Shown here piece by piece: positions 30,302-41,026 of a stretch of 51,416 bases of DNA (position 1 is the first letter of the stretch; each line of letters begins with the position of its first letter). The notes below the pieces were generated by a model. It saw only the letters and a list, made by a program, of their open reading frames with translations. It searched no databases and was not told the DNA's origin. The position numbers and the translations under genes are program-made. Source of the DNA: Chara braunii (taxonomy: Eukaryota > Streptophyta > Charophyceae > Charales > Characeae); the NCBI GenBank assembly GCA_003427395.1, contig BFEA01000777.1:172195-223610 (forward strand), given 5' to 3'.

Positions 30302-30739
30302 CCTCTGCATTCGCTCAGTGTGGTTGGATCTTTTTGACACATGTAGGGGCGGGGGGGGGGGGAGGCGGTGCGGGAGAGGGGGCTTAGAGAGACAGAGAGG
30401 GATTCTGGTGCACTTTTTGTCGGCAATCTGGTGAAAGTCCCCAACTCAACTGGCAAAATGCCGTCAAAACCGGTTCACTAGTGTGAGATAAAGTGAAATT
30501 TCTAGTATTGAAATCAAATTCATAGATATTATAAGGAACACCAAAAGCAAAGGCAGCTAACTGGATCTCTACGGACATTGAGGTGGGAAAGCATGGGAGG
30601 CAACCTGTGAAAGCTCCCTCTGAAAGCACGGGGAGCAACTTGACAGGATTAGACAGATCCCATGTCAACCTGTGGAATCACCCTATGTAATTATTGTGCA
30701 AAATAGCATCAGTTTTTTTTTCCTTATTCCTTGCAATTA
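30302..30739. other. Non-coding DNA between element D gag and LTR C
   Basis: It includes a 12-base G run near 30350-30361. The minus strand has a 94-residue open frame (30384-30668) with no recognised motif. The last bases AATTA before the LTR provide the ATTA target duplication of element C. No 5' LTR of element D is found, so element D is 5'-truncated here or its leader was the target of element C. Confidence 0.5.
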
Positions 30740-31317
30740 TGAAAGGATTCACGCTGCAGACACCCAGTCCCGGGTCCAGGGTCCCGACAAGTCCCAAGTC
30801 CCAAGGTCATCCCGTAGGGTAGGCAGTAGGGTGTAGAGGCCGAAGCGTTGTAGGTCGGTAGCTGTCGGTACCAAAGCGTCGTAGGTGGGTGGGAGTCCGT
30901 TCGGTACGTGACAAGAAAATTCCAGAAGCATCCAATCCAGTCCGACCGTCCCAAGTACAATTTTTGCAGCATGTCCCAGGAAAGTCCGGAAGCTACCGGA
31001 CTGACAAAATGTTGGCAGCAGACAGGCCACGGCCGATCGGTACCAGTCTGAAGCAGGCCAAGCCAAGCCAAGCCAAGCCAAACCAAGTCTTATATTTAGC
31101 TGCTACAGTGCAGCGGCTCATCACTTGTTCAGTTGCGAGATGCGGAAGCGTTGTTGCCTGTTGTGCGTTAGGGCAACTTGGGCACTGTACGCCTGAAGAA
31201 GAAGAGCGCGCTTGAGAGATACTCCATGGCTAGGCTAGATGTAGAGCAGGAGGTCGGCGGCCATAGCAGCCGAGGTGTGAGCAACCTGAGTGGGTGTATC
31301 CAGGGTAACGATCCAGG

Positions 31318-31365
<48 letters not shown>

Positions 31366-31618
31366 AGAGAAAGAGCGAGTCAAGTCAGAGAGAGAGAGAG
31401 AGAGGGTAGAAGCCATAGCCGCTATCTGGTTGAAACCCACTGCGTGTGTTTACGACAGAGCGGCTGGAAACAAACATTCTTGTATATTGGTAATAATGTT
31501 GGAGACTACATCTTCAAGTGTTGATTGCATCTCGATTTGGCTTTTCACGTGTGAACTCTCATGTGAATGTTCATTGATGTATGCGAAGTTGAACTTGACG
31601 AGTGCTTGGCTCATTTTA
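30740..31618 (+). repeat. 5' LTR of family C in opposite orientation to the C body
   Basis: It starts TGAAAGGATTCACGCTGCAG and ends GGCTCATTTTA, homologous to the inverted LTR at 20411-21223. A primer-binding site follows at once, so it is a 5' LTR. Length differences come from a (CA)n tract at 31319-31361 and GA repeats. Preceding bases ATTA (30736-30739) match those following the other LTR. No family C pol follows in this orientation; the body is on the opposite strand at 26597-21268. Confidence 0.87.
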
Positions 31619-31619
31619 G

Positions 31620-31636
31620 TGGTATCGGAGCCGGTT
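31620..31636 (+). other. Primer-binding site of element C
   Basis: TGGTATCGGAGCCGGTT begins two bases after the LTR. It is complementary to the 3' end of plant initiator tRNA-Met with about two differences. It shows that 30740-31618 is a 5' LTR read on the plus strand. Confidence 0.85.
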
Positions 31637-32640
31637 CCCGCTGCATCCGCTCGGAGTTGAGACGCTGGCAAGGAAGAAGGCCGGCGTGCGGAAAAAGAAA
31701 AAGAAAAAGAAAAAAAGAGATTAGGGTTGACAGGATGTTGAGGACCGAAGAAGAAGGGGCATAGCGAGGAGCAAGGGGAGCATGCACCTGCGATCCAGGA
31801 GCTTCATCAAGGGAACGTTCAAGGATTGAAGTCCTTCTTTGTCCTAGCCGTGTCGTTTATGCAATTTGAATTTTGTTGTCAATGGTACCTTCCCACGTGC
31901 TTCCTTGGTGACCTCTGCTGCAAATTGATTTTTGTTGATGTCATCTTGTTATTCAAGTCAACAGTTGCACTTGGTCTGCCTGTTGATTGGTGAGTCACTC
32001 CCCCTTGTGGGGGAAGAGGTCAGGGTTGCCGGCCTACCTGGGGGCATAGGTACCCAGTGGGACCCTAATCCTGTGAGAGTGAAAGTTTCGTGTGTGATGT
32101 AGGTCGCCCTAGGGTAGCAACTTGGCAGCTGGATGTATCCCCGGACCTAGTAGGGAGCACGGGGAATGAGTGGCGGCCGCTCGTAAAACAACCTGGCTAT
32201 GCCCAATGACCGGTACTGACCGGCATGCAACCGAAGACTCTATGAGATGCAGTGAGGAGTTGTAGAGGGCAGTAGGGTTCGCCAACTGTATAATGCACGG
32301 GCAAAGTGCTGCAATCAACGAGGAACCATTCTATGTCTTGAGAGTGATCCTTCATATTGGTGGGGCACAACATCCTGCTTGTGTCGTTAAGTAGTTCCTG
32401 AGGTCTGTGCTGGCTGACCTTAAACTGTCGGTTGCCACCGGATGTCAGGAGAGCTGTAGTGACAAAAGTGGGAAGGGAATTAGTTGTCAGGCCCTGATTT
32501 GGGTTAGTACTAGTATAAGTATTGAGGACAGTTCAGTGTTGAGGAGTAGGTCTAAGTGGTGAGGAGGCGTAGTTGACTTACCTGTGTTGACCCTCGCCAT
32601 GGATGATTACCCAATGTTTGGTTTCTTGGCCTGTCCGCTC
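31637..32640 (+). other. Leader of element C, proximal part
   Basis: An AAAAAG-rich tract lies at about 31690-31720. The rest is mixed sequence with no coding frame of note and no motif I recognise. It is read as leader because it follows the primer site of element C. Confidence 0.45.
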
Positions 32641-33822
32641 TTTTTTTTTTTTTTTTTTTTGTAATAGAGGGCCCAGTGCCCAAGGCTGATATTACCAATA
32701 AGAGGAATGAGGCCGGGGTCCTCACAGTCTGCCCGGAGAAACAAAACCAAACTTGTTGAGAACCAAGCTCAGCGTCCCTCATGTGGTGACTATGATGATG
32801 ATGATCCTGATGATGATGATGATACTACTGATGATGATGCTGATGGAGATACAAAATTGTATTAACTGTAGTAAGCTATGCTATATCAACAATTCTGGTC
32901 TCCTAATCCTAGAGCCACCTCTAGCCCTCCCTGTACCAGGACATTGTAAAACAGAGACAATACCAACCTAATCAATGTCACCCATAGCTGATCTCTCCTC
33001 GCCACAGAGCAGCCCCCCCCGGTTCGCCAGTGGATTGCCTTCCCCCCTCGGCAACCCCCAGATCTCTCTACAAGGCCTCACGCTCCTGCCTGTGCAGGTT
33101 ACAAGGCAACGCCCCAGCTCCGGCCAGCGTCGTTCTGACGTCGGCAAAACAGGGGCACATAAAAGAACAACTCTGCAGATATCGGTCTGGGTTCGACCAT
33201 CCCTGAAATCCTGTATCCAGGATGTGGAAGAAAACTTGATGCTGCCCAAAAGTTCCAGAACACCAGAAAGCTTAATATAACATTGATGAGATAATGATAC
33301 TAATGATGATGATGATATTGATGAAGATGATTATGCTTTTTTTTTTTTTTTCGCACCACCTTTATTAGATCTAAAGGATTGTGAATACTATGCTATATCA
33401 GCTATTCCGGCTTCCTAATCCGAGAGCAACTCCTAGCCTTCCCTATACTGGGACACTGCTACTCAAAGACAGTACCCACCAGAACAACATCAACCATAGC
33501 TGACCTGTTCTCGCCCCTGAGACTATCCCCGGCCCCAGAGGGTGTCAAGGCGGCCCCCCCAATTCGCCACTGGATTGCCTTCCTCCCTCGACAAACCCAA
33601 ATCTCTCTACAAGGCCTCGCGCTCCTGCCGCGACAGGTTACAGGGTAACACCCCAACTCCGGCCAGTGTCGTTCTGGCATTGGCAAGTTGAGAGCATAGA
33701 ACAGAGCAACCCTATTGATGTCAGTCCAGGTGCAACCATCTCTGAGGTCGAAGATCCTAATAAAGAAGAAGACCCGATGCTGCTCTAGCTCTCAGAACCN
33801 CAGAACGCTGAAAATAACATGA
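32641..33822 (-). repeat. Two tandem copies of a retroposon-like 3' end with poly(A)
   Basis: Bases 32853-33285 and 33370-33822 are diverged direct copies, both containing GCTATGCTATATCA, ATTGCCTTCC, CTCTCTACAAGGCCTC and CCGGCCAG. Next to the second copy, read on the minus strand, AATAAAGGTGGTGCG is followed by a run of A's (33337-33351 as T on plus), like the 3' end of a LINE or processed copy. A second poly(T) at 32641-32660 precedes the first. GATGAT stretches separate the units (32792-32852 and 33285-33334). There is a single N at 33800. No LINE coding sequence is seen. Confidence 0.55.
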
Positions 33823-34197
33823 TTGGCCCAAGAAGCTTCCAATAGTCACCGCGCAGAGAAAAATTCCCCCTACACCACCACCGCTGTCCCACGCTGCCAC
33901 CGCCGAGGAGATTCACCCCCCTCCGCTAAGGCAGCCAATCGCCACCTAGAGGGTGCCTTCGCCCTCCCCTTTGTCCCTGTCTGCCCCCGCCGGGTTGCCA
34001 ACTCTTCCACCCCGGCCCCAGACAAGGACAAACCACAAATCTGCCCCACCCCCGACAGAGCAGCCACCTCCCACCTTGCAGCGCCCCTGTAGAGTAAGGC
34101 TCCCCAACGCCCCCCCACCCATTCCCCAAAAATCCCCACCGTGACCGCAGAAACTCTAGCCCGAGATCAAATGAAGCAGTCAATTATCCTCAATGAG

Positions 34198-34353
34198 GAT
34201 CTCATGTGATGATGATGAGTATGATGGTGACGACCAACTCACCTGCTGTTTGAAAACAAACTCATGATGATGATGATAATGGTGAGGATAAATAAAGAAT
34301 GATGATGCTGATCATAGTAAAGAGCAGCACCAACAGCCCCTATGATTACAAAC

Positions 34354-34385
<32 letters not shown>

Positions 34386-35060
34386 GCGATGTCGGTAATG
34401 ATGATGATGATGATTCTGACGCACAGCGTCTTGTAATGACAACATGATGATGATGGTGGTGAGGGCGAGCATCACTAATGATGATGATTTGATGATAACG
34501 ATGATGATAGCGGTGATGGCGAGCAGCACTAATGATGATGATCTGATGATGATGATGATGATGATGACGCACAGCGCCCTGTGATGACCAAAGGATGATG
34601 ATGGTATTGATGATGACGCACAACGCCCTGTGATGACCAAAGGATGATGATGATGATGATAATGGTGATGATGATGATGATGATGATGATGATGACGCAA
34701 TGATGGTGTTGATGACGAGCACCTTTGATGATAGTACCCTGATGACGATGATGGTGGTGACGAGCGGCACCCTGATGATGATGACGAAACATTATCGTGG
34801 TGACGATGTCGATGATGATGGTGAACCACGCCCTGTCGATGCTGCTGCTGATGATGATGATGACGAGCAGCACCCTGACGATGATGATGCTAGCAAACCT
34901 TGATGATAAAACCTTGATAATGATGATGACGAACATCAGCTTGATGACAAACTGCGCCCCAGATAACCTCGTTGTGATGGCGATAACAGTGTTGAGTGTA
35001 CTTGATAACACGTCCAAGTTGCGCCCCTGATGACGAAAGCAGTAGTGATAGTGATGGCAA
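34198..35060. repeat. GAT-based minisatellite array
   Basis: About 860 bases are built on GAT/ATG triplets, interrupted by recurring blocks such as GACGCACAGCGCCCTGTGAT and GACCAAAGGATGATGATG (near 34420, 34567, 34615). Because the motif is a triplet, all frames stay open and give His-, Ser-, Ile- or Asp/Met-rich reads. These are not evidence for genes. The array lies in what would be the leader of element C. Confidence 0.85.
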
Positions 35061-35208
35061 GGATGATGGCGAGCAGTACCCCAATGGCCGGCCGTTACTG
35101 TAATCACTCACACTTCAGGGTACCTAGGGCTAACTCCACTGTACTCCACAAACATCGACAAAGCCGACGCGTCTCAGGCCAAAAGCCACGTGCAGCAACG
35201 CAGCAGCA

Positions 35209-35868
35209 ATGGAGCAAAACGTGGAACTCCCAAAAACTGAACGCCACCGGGAGTCAGACCACCTGCCACATCAACTTGTGAGATGGTGTGGTCAAGCGCC
35301 TGCGGTCTCCTGCGCGTGCGCTAAGTGCCAGGACTTCAAAAAAGGCCGCCATCGCCGCCGCGCGCCATCCCCAGGAACACGTAGCGTCAGGCGGGGCGCA
35401 GCGCTCCCGGTAGCGCTGCGCCCTGCTGCAAGGGACGCTGGACCCGGTTTCCAGCAGGTGGCCTGTCCGCTATATGGGGCCCCCTCCTCCGTTTCCTCTT
35501 TCCACTGGGATTCGCCCGGACCTTTGGCATGCATGTGGTGAGTTGGTGCGGAGCATCCGCACAACCATGCGTGTGGTGAGCAGGCTGAAATTGGTAGGAG
35601 GCTGGCGGAGAAAAAAAAGAAGGATGAGGAGGAGGAGAAAAGAAAGAAGAAAGAGGAGGAGAAAAAGAGATTGGAGAAGGAGAGAAGGGAGGTGGAGGAG
35701 AAGGTCCACTGGAGAAACAAGAACAACAGGTTGAGGTAGTAGTAGTAGTAGTAGAAGAAGAAGAAGAAGAAGAAGAAGAAGAAGAAGAGGAGGAGGAGAG
35801 GCTGGAAGACCCCAAGCACAGGGTCGAAGGAGGTATGCGTATCGTAAAGCGAAAGTCCGGTCAGTTGC
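35209..35868 (+). pseudogene. Probable gag N-terminus of element C, ending at a breakpoint
   Basis: An open frame at 35209-35541 starts MEQNVELPKTERHRESDHLP and includes a Cys cluster CACAKCQDFKKG. After one stop the same frame continues RRLAEKKKKDEEEEKRKKKE and EEKKRLEKERREVEEKVHW to about 35733, stops, then a poly-Glu tract with RLEDPKHRVEGGMRIVKRKS runs to the junction. The charged helix resembles N-terminal parts of gag in elements A and C. Its position, downstream of LTR C and the primer site and ending where element D integrase begins, fits the missing start of element C gag. Codon and motif evidence is weak; low-complexity DNA could mimic it. Confidence 0.45.
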
Positions 35869-35872
35869 ATTT

Positions 35873-36987
35873 TTCATGGGTACTCTGATCACCAGCAAGA
35901 GTGGAATGCGCTATATCTACGTCATTGTGGATAGATTTAGTAAGTTTGCTAGATTAGTAGCGATGCCGGCAACAGCTAAAACGGAGTATGTCATTAAGAT
36001 GTTCAAAGAGAATTGGGTTAGAGATTTTGGGTTGCCCAAGTCCATAGTGAGTGACAGGGATGTTCGATTTACCAGTGAGTTGTGGAAAGCCGCTGCTGTG
36101 GAACAGGGGACCCAGTTGCAAATGACTTCTGGGAATCACCCAGAGTCCAATAGCCAAGCCGAGCAACTGAACCGCGCTGTTCAACACCTGTTGAGGCATT
36201 ACATCAAGCCCAATCAGGTGGACTGGGATGAGAAGCTTGCTCTCATCGCCAGCTTGTACAACAACGCTGTACACAGCGCCACCGGGGTGAGCCCAAACAG
36301 CTTACTGCTAACTTTCAAGCCTAAACTGCCCTTAGACTTTCTTCTTCCTGAGAATCAGACCACTGTTGCACTAGGTACCTTAGAATTTGCTTATCGATAT
36401 GAACAGAAGATGCAGCAGGCTGTAGAACAGATGCAGAAGGCACAGGCTGCAATGATAGAGTCTGAAAATAGACACCGCCATCCTTCTACGTTTCAAGTTG
36501 GGGACAGAGTCTGGGTTAAGTCTTCATAACTGGGACAGGAGCACGGGATTTCCCGCAAACTCATGCCTCAGTACTTTGGACCCTAGGAAGTCTTGGACAT
36601 CGTTGGGACAGATCCGGATGGGCCATCTTATGTTATCCGGATCCCTGGTCATCTCCGAACTTACCCTGTCTTTCACGCCTCCAAGCTTGCACCTTTCAAG
36701 GAAACGGATGAGTTTCCTTCTCGTCGCTCAATGCTGCCCCCAACCATGGACGGAGAAGTGGACATTGATGACATCGTGGATCACAGGGAGCTGCCAGTTC
36801 AGAGACCTACAGGCAGGGGACGTCCTCCGAAACCGACGCTGCAGTACCGCGTTCGGTTCCGACATCATACTGATCCCAAGGAGGACCGCTGGTTCACAAG
36901 GGAAGAACTCATGCAGACCGCTCCCCAAGTTGTAGCTCATTATGAGAAATCTCTGCAGAAAGGAAAGCGCCCGATGGTCGAAGATTG
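35873..36987 (+). pseudogene. Element D integrase, C-terminal half (opposite strand to the rest)
   Basis: The frame begins inside the integrase core at FMGTLITSKSGMRYIYVIVD, exactly where the minus-strand copy stops, with only about 5 residues missing between them. It continues SIVSDRDVRFTSELW (catalytic Asp), HPESNSQAEQLNRAVQHLLR (catalytic Glu), HYIKPNQVDWDEKLALIASL and FQVGDRVWVKS, then a stop at 36527. After a frame change it continues YVIRIPGHLRTYPVFHASKL, TMDGEVDIDDIVDHREL and EDRWFTREELMQTAP to 36987. It is better preserved than the element B counterpart. Confidence 0.88.
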
Positions 36988-37025
36988 AGCTTCTCAAAGG
37001 ACTGCTGAAGCTAAGGAGGAGGGAA

Positions 37026-37944
37026 TGCGAGGCCACTGCCTCTATGAGCCCCTTTCGGCCCCTTTTTTACAGCCCGTCGGCCGCCCTAAGTGAAGGCAGG
37101 CTCGACGAGGCTTTCAGGGCCTTATTTCGGCCTCTGCGTAATTAAGGAAATTCAGGCAGTTGCGCAGTGCCAGTTGGTTGAGGAAACCCAGGCCCTGGGC
37201 CGCCTGTGTGAATGACTGTAAAGCAGGCCCTGGGCTGGATATGGGTACTGGGCCACACACATGCTAAGGCAGTTGGGCACATGCAACTACCGCAGGCCCC
37301 AGGCCTGTTCTCGATCATACTGGGCCTCAGGCTACCGGGGCCTATTGGAAGCTTCCTGGGACTGGACGCAGGCAGGCCACTTCGATATAGCAAAGGGCCT
37401 GCCTCCTCATTCGGCATTCGGGTGCTGGCTGCATGTTGCGCAAGCGCTGCTGCGCTATTTGCTGGTTGGCGTCTACGCTCTCACGGGCGAGCAGGAAAGG
37501 AGCACGCAGCCATAGCCGAGCTGCGCTGCTGTAAGCTGGGTGATGCGCAGGGTAGTCCATGGGTGCTAGTGGCATCTGTGCGTTGGGGAACGAGGTTGTG
37601 GGTGCGGCGAGAGACATACCTGGTGCTGGAAGCGTGCGACATTGGTCACTGTATGCTCGTACTTCGGGAAAGTTGTTGACGTCATCTTTCGGCATCGTAG
37701 TATAGGCTAGATAGGATCTGCCACATGTAGTCTGGGCGTCGAGCGCCAGATAGGATATCAACTCTGGTTCTTCGTTGATGATGATGGGACTATTTCAGCA
37801 TTGTCAATTATGAACTCTTGGTGTGTTCTTATTTGGTGAATCTCGTGATGCAATTTTGTTGTTGGTTCAAGGTCACGACTATCTGGACTCATATGTATGA
37901 TGTTGTTTGATTGCTGAAGTTCGCTATTGCTCATCTTCCTTGCA
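37026..37944 (+). repeat. 3' LTR of element D (family B/D)
   Basis: A polypurine tract AAGGAGGAGGGAA precedes TGCGAGGC, and the proposed end is CATCTTCCTTGCA. It shares the start, CGCCCTAAGTGAAGGC, ACATACCTGG, TGACGTCA, GAGCGCCA and the end with 18581-19573. Length is 919 bp against 993 bp. The right boundary is inferred from the last bases shared by the two LTRs. Confidence 0.75.
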
Positions 37945-38125
37945 GTAGATAATTGATTGTATTTTATCTACTTATTGAGTTTCCTATTTATTCATCTCGA
38001 AAGAGACATAAGAACCAACCAAAAACTTGTTGAAACCACCCAAAAAACACAAACACATATGTTACAAATTTGTGCTCCATTATTTGACAATCTGAGTGGT
38101 CCCATCAAGTGGCCTCTTTCAGGGG

Positions 38126-38298
38126 CCTATTTATGCAATTCTTCGTTGTATACCGAATAAACTAGGGGTTATTGCTGCAATAGATCTTGTCTTTGTTTCA
38201 CTATTTGTTTTACCTTTTATCAACACTTCATATGTACGAAGTTCAACTTTTAGACCCATTCATCAAAAAAAAAATTGTGGCAGATTGTTTAAAATTTC
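38126..38298 (+). pseudogene. cob: Mitochondrial cytochrome b C-terminal fragment (NUMT)
   Basis: The plus strand encodes PIYAILRCIPNKLGVIAAID, then LVFVSLFVLPFINTSYVRSS and TFRPIHQ, recognisable as the end of mitochondrial cytochrome b (the last membrane helices of the bc1 complex subunit). A shift in a run of A's near 38265-38275 is followed by KIVADCL, the next cob segment (VADCL). Further sequence does not continue the gene. It is a nuclear copy of mitochondrial DNA, since it lies next to a retrotransposon LTR and is frameshifted. A misassembled organelle read is the alternative. Confidence 0.85.
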
Positions 38299-38378
38299 AC
38301 TACATGCGGGAACGTGCTCTGGCCTTTGGCCCTTTGTTTTGTGTGTCAAATTCGATACATGTACAAGTTCACCTTACT

Positions 38379-38448
38379 GCGGAAAAAGGTATTTGAACCC
38401 TCAACCTTGACCTTGGCAAGGCTATAATCTACCATTAAGCTATTCCGC
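38379..38448 (-). pseudogene. tRNA-Gly(GCC)-like sequence of mitochondrial type
   Basis: The minus strand starts GCGGAATAGCTTAATGGTAG, carries an anticodon-loop TTGCCAA (anticodon GCC), a GGTTCAAAT T-loop-like segment and ends TTTTTCCGC. The acceptor stem pairs GCGGAA with TTCCGC. It resembles plant mitochondrial trnG(GCC) but is 70 bases long, lacks one base before the D-arm and has mismatches in the anticodon stem. It lies 80 bases after the cob fragment on the opposite strand, which supports one inserted piece of mitochondrial DNA. Confidence 0.65.
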
Positions 38449-38459
38449 CATCAATCCAC

Positions 38460-39538
38460 TTTGTGGTGCGCTCGCCGTGAGATGAGAGGGCCCAGGAAGG
38501 AAAATCAAATAAGAGAAAAGAAAACGCTTTTGTGAGCACGGCTCGCTAGCAGAGCAGAGTGGGCCCAAGTAGATTTGTACTGGGTCCACCATTATGAGTC
38601 ACTTTCTCTATAAGCACTCACACTCCTATGGGGCAGAAGGCATAAAGCGTAAAATGCATTGAAGAATCAATACTCGAACGATTGATTCTTACTCTTTCTT
38701 TATTTACCCCTAACCACAAGTCATCCCCGTATTTTGACACATATGTGGGTTCAGCCCTCCAAGGCTTGTTAGAGACTCTCCTCAACCTGCTCATGGCTAT
38801 ATCACCTGGTTTGCCTTTATGAGCCGAGTGCTCAACTAACCCTTCGTAAATTACCTGCTGCAGTTGCAGATTGCACTTTATATTGCTGAGAAAGGCTTAC
38901 AAAGTGCAATAACAAGACACTGAACGAATGTACTCGTAGTTACTTTTGAGTCACTGGAAGTAAACCAAACACAAACTGCAGCAGCTGACCTTAGACAGTA
39001 AGACTACAAATGCCAATGCAAGTGCCTCCTCAAATTGCTTGTAATTTTCTTTGGATAGAGTCATATCCTCGTACCGAGCCTACCTACCGACATATTTCCA
39101 CTTCTTTACCAAATTCCCATGAAGGACCAGATCTTCATATATGTATTCACATTGTTCTTCAGGGACGATTTAGCACACTCTTCATGTTAGATCCAGACAC
39201 TGTGATCAGAAGTCATGTATCTTATTGGGGGAAGACAGTAGTCGATGGTGGTGTGCCGTTCGCATTAGCAAAAGCGGGTAGCATGTTCTTCCAAGGCACG
39301 AGAGGAAGTAGAATCCTCCTGGGAAAACCAAAGGGTCTAGTGTCCCTTTGCTTTAGTAAAAGTACACTGTCAAGGTACGCCCTTGAGTTTTCCTCTTGGG
39401 GTAAATGCTCAGACCTTTCTGAGCTTGTTCAATAAGGACGCATCGTTCACCGCTAGTTCAATGAGGACTCACCGCTCACTGCTTGAAACACGTATCAACT
39501 GGCCTAGCTCGGTACTTCTGAACTGTTGAAATACAGTT
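38460..39538. other. Intergenic DNA, possibly including more mitochondrial sequence
   Basis: No known gene is recognised. A 141-residue open frame at 39010-39435 on the plus strand (ending WGKCSDLSELVQ) has no motif I can place. Just after it, a short repeat TTCAATAAGGACGCATCG / TTCAATGAGGACTCACCG occurs near 39428-39475. Confidence 0.4.
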
Positions 39539-39691
39539 GTAAATTCGAAACTTCACTGGAAGCTGACGAGTAAAACACTACCATTAAAAAAAAAAAGGAA
39601 AAAATGATGGGGCGAACATGTGGGAAGAGTGAAGATGTTGATAAACAGTGCGTTGTTCACAACTTTGCCTGGTATCTTCGCCTGTGACCAA
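39539..39691. repeat. 153-bp direct repeat, left copy
   Basis: It starts GTAAATTCGAAACTTCACTGG and ends CGCCTGTGACCAA. It matches 42375-42527 with roughly ten differences. The pair encloses the truncated element E and its LTR. Confidence 0.88.
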
Positions 39692-41026
39692 ACTGGACAA
39701 AGATTGTGTATTCCTCATCAAGAAGAAATTAAAAGTTCGTTGATTGGGGAATATTGCGACACTGAAGGACATTTTGGTTTCAAGAAAACTTACGTTAAGG
39801 TTAGAGAACGCTTTGAATGGAAGGGATTGAAGGAAGACGTACTAACTTATGTTCGTACATGTCTGGTGTGTCCGAGAAACAAACCTTTACACGAGAATCC
39901 ACTTGGTCTTCTGAAACCGTTACCGATTCCCCGCGAACCAGGTGAGTCTATCTCAATTGATTTTATGAGTCTCACCAAAAGTCGAAACGGCAATAGTCAA
40001 GTAATGGTTATTGTGGATCATTTCTCTAAATATGCCATGTTTGTTCCCTTACCCGCGGAAGCACGAACAAAACTTGTCATACAAAAGTTTCAGATGCAAT
40101 GGGTGACTGGGTATGGTTTTCCTCACTCTATTGTATCTGATCGTGATGCAAGGTTCACAAGCATGTCATGGTAAAAGCTCATGGAAGCATACGGTACACG
40201 ATTTACCATGCCGTTAGCGCGACACCCTGAAACAAATGGACAAAGTGAACAGATGAACAGTTTGTGTCAGCAACTTTTGCGTATGTATGTAAGACCCGAT
40301 TAGATTGATTGGGACGAGAACTTACCCAAGATAACAAGTGCATACAACAGTAGTGTTCATACCGCTACAGGGCGCACGCCTATGCACTGCACAAGGGCTG
40401 GAAACCTAAGCGTCCCATTGATGTGTTAACACGGGATCAGTTTCTTAGGTTTACCTCCAGGAACCCGGGAGTATGCAGTATTGTTTCAAGAAGACGTTAA
40501 AAAAGTAAAGGACAATCTAAAGAAAGCTCAAGACCAAATGATTGAACAAGCTAACAAGCATCGTTGACCCTCAACATTCAAGGAAGGTGATCTAGTTAGG
40601 GTCAAGTCCAAAAAGTTTTCGTTGGAAGAAAATGTGTCTCAAAAACTTTTGCCCGTCTATTTTGGACCTTGGGAAGTTCTTAAAGTAATTGGGGATGCAG
40701 AGGAACCGTCTTATCGAATTGATATTCCCCCTCACCTCAAAACGTATCTTGTCTTTCACGCGTCCAAATTGTTACCCTATGTACAAAGAAATGAGTTCCC
40801 ACACAGACCTTCTATGATTCCGCCAGACATGGACGGCGGATATGAGGTAGACAGAATCATAAGGCATGGGTACTTTTCTACAAGCGGACGTGGACGACCC
40901 CAGAAGCAGTTCAAGGTACGTTTCAACGTTTCAAATCTCAGGCACCATCTGAGGACAGATGGTTCAATAAGCGAGAATAACTTGAAACTGCTTCTGATAT
41001 TGTATCTGCATATGAACGTGGGTTAA
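39692..41026 (+). pseudogene. Element E integrase (5'-truncated Ty3/gypsy element)
   Basis: The frame enters inside pol at LCIPHQEEIKSSLIGEY and reads a zinc domain (CDTEGHFGFKKTYVK, VRTCLVCPRNK) with one His position replaced. The core follows: SISIDFMSLTKSRNGNSQ, SIVSDRDARFTS, then after a stop HPETNGQSEQMNS, so D, D and E are all present. Another stop and frameshifts precede the C-terminal part (40622-41026): SQKLLPVYFGPWEVLKVIGD, LVFHASKLLPY, GYEVDRIIRHGYFSTSGRGR and QKQFKVRF, a chromodomain-like tail. gag, protease, RT and RNase H are absent. It is closer to element C than to B/D. Confidence 0.85.

Noticed and set aside
20411-31618. Inversion by recombination between the two inverted LTRs of element C
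   Set aside because: That would flip 21223-30740, but the break points seen in elements C and D are at about 26597 and 35870.
34239-35107. His/Ser/Ile-rich frames of up to 196 codons
   Set aside because: Triplet-repeat DNA keeps frames open by itself, and no domain or composition typical of proteins is seen.
35292-35898. Minus-strand frames rich in Phe, Ser and Leu
   Set aside because: They are the complement of the GAA/GAG-rich coding-like tract on the plus strand.
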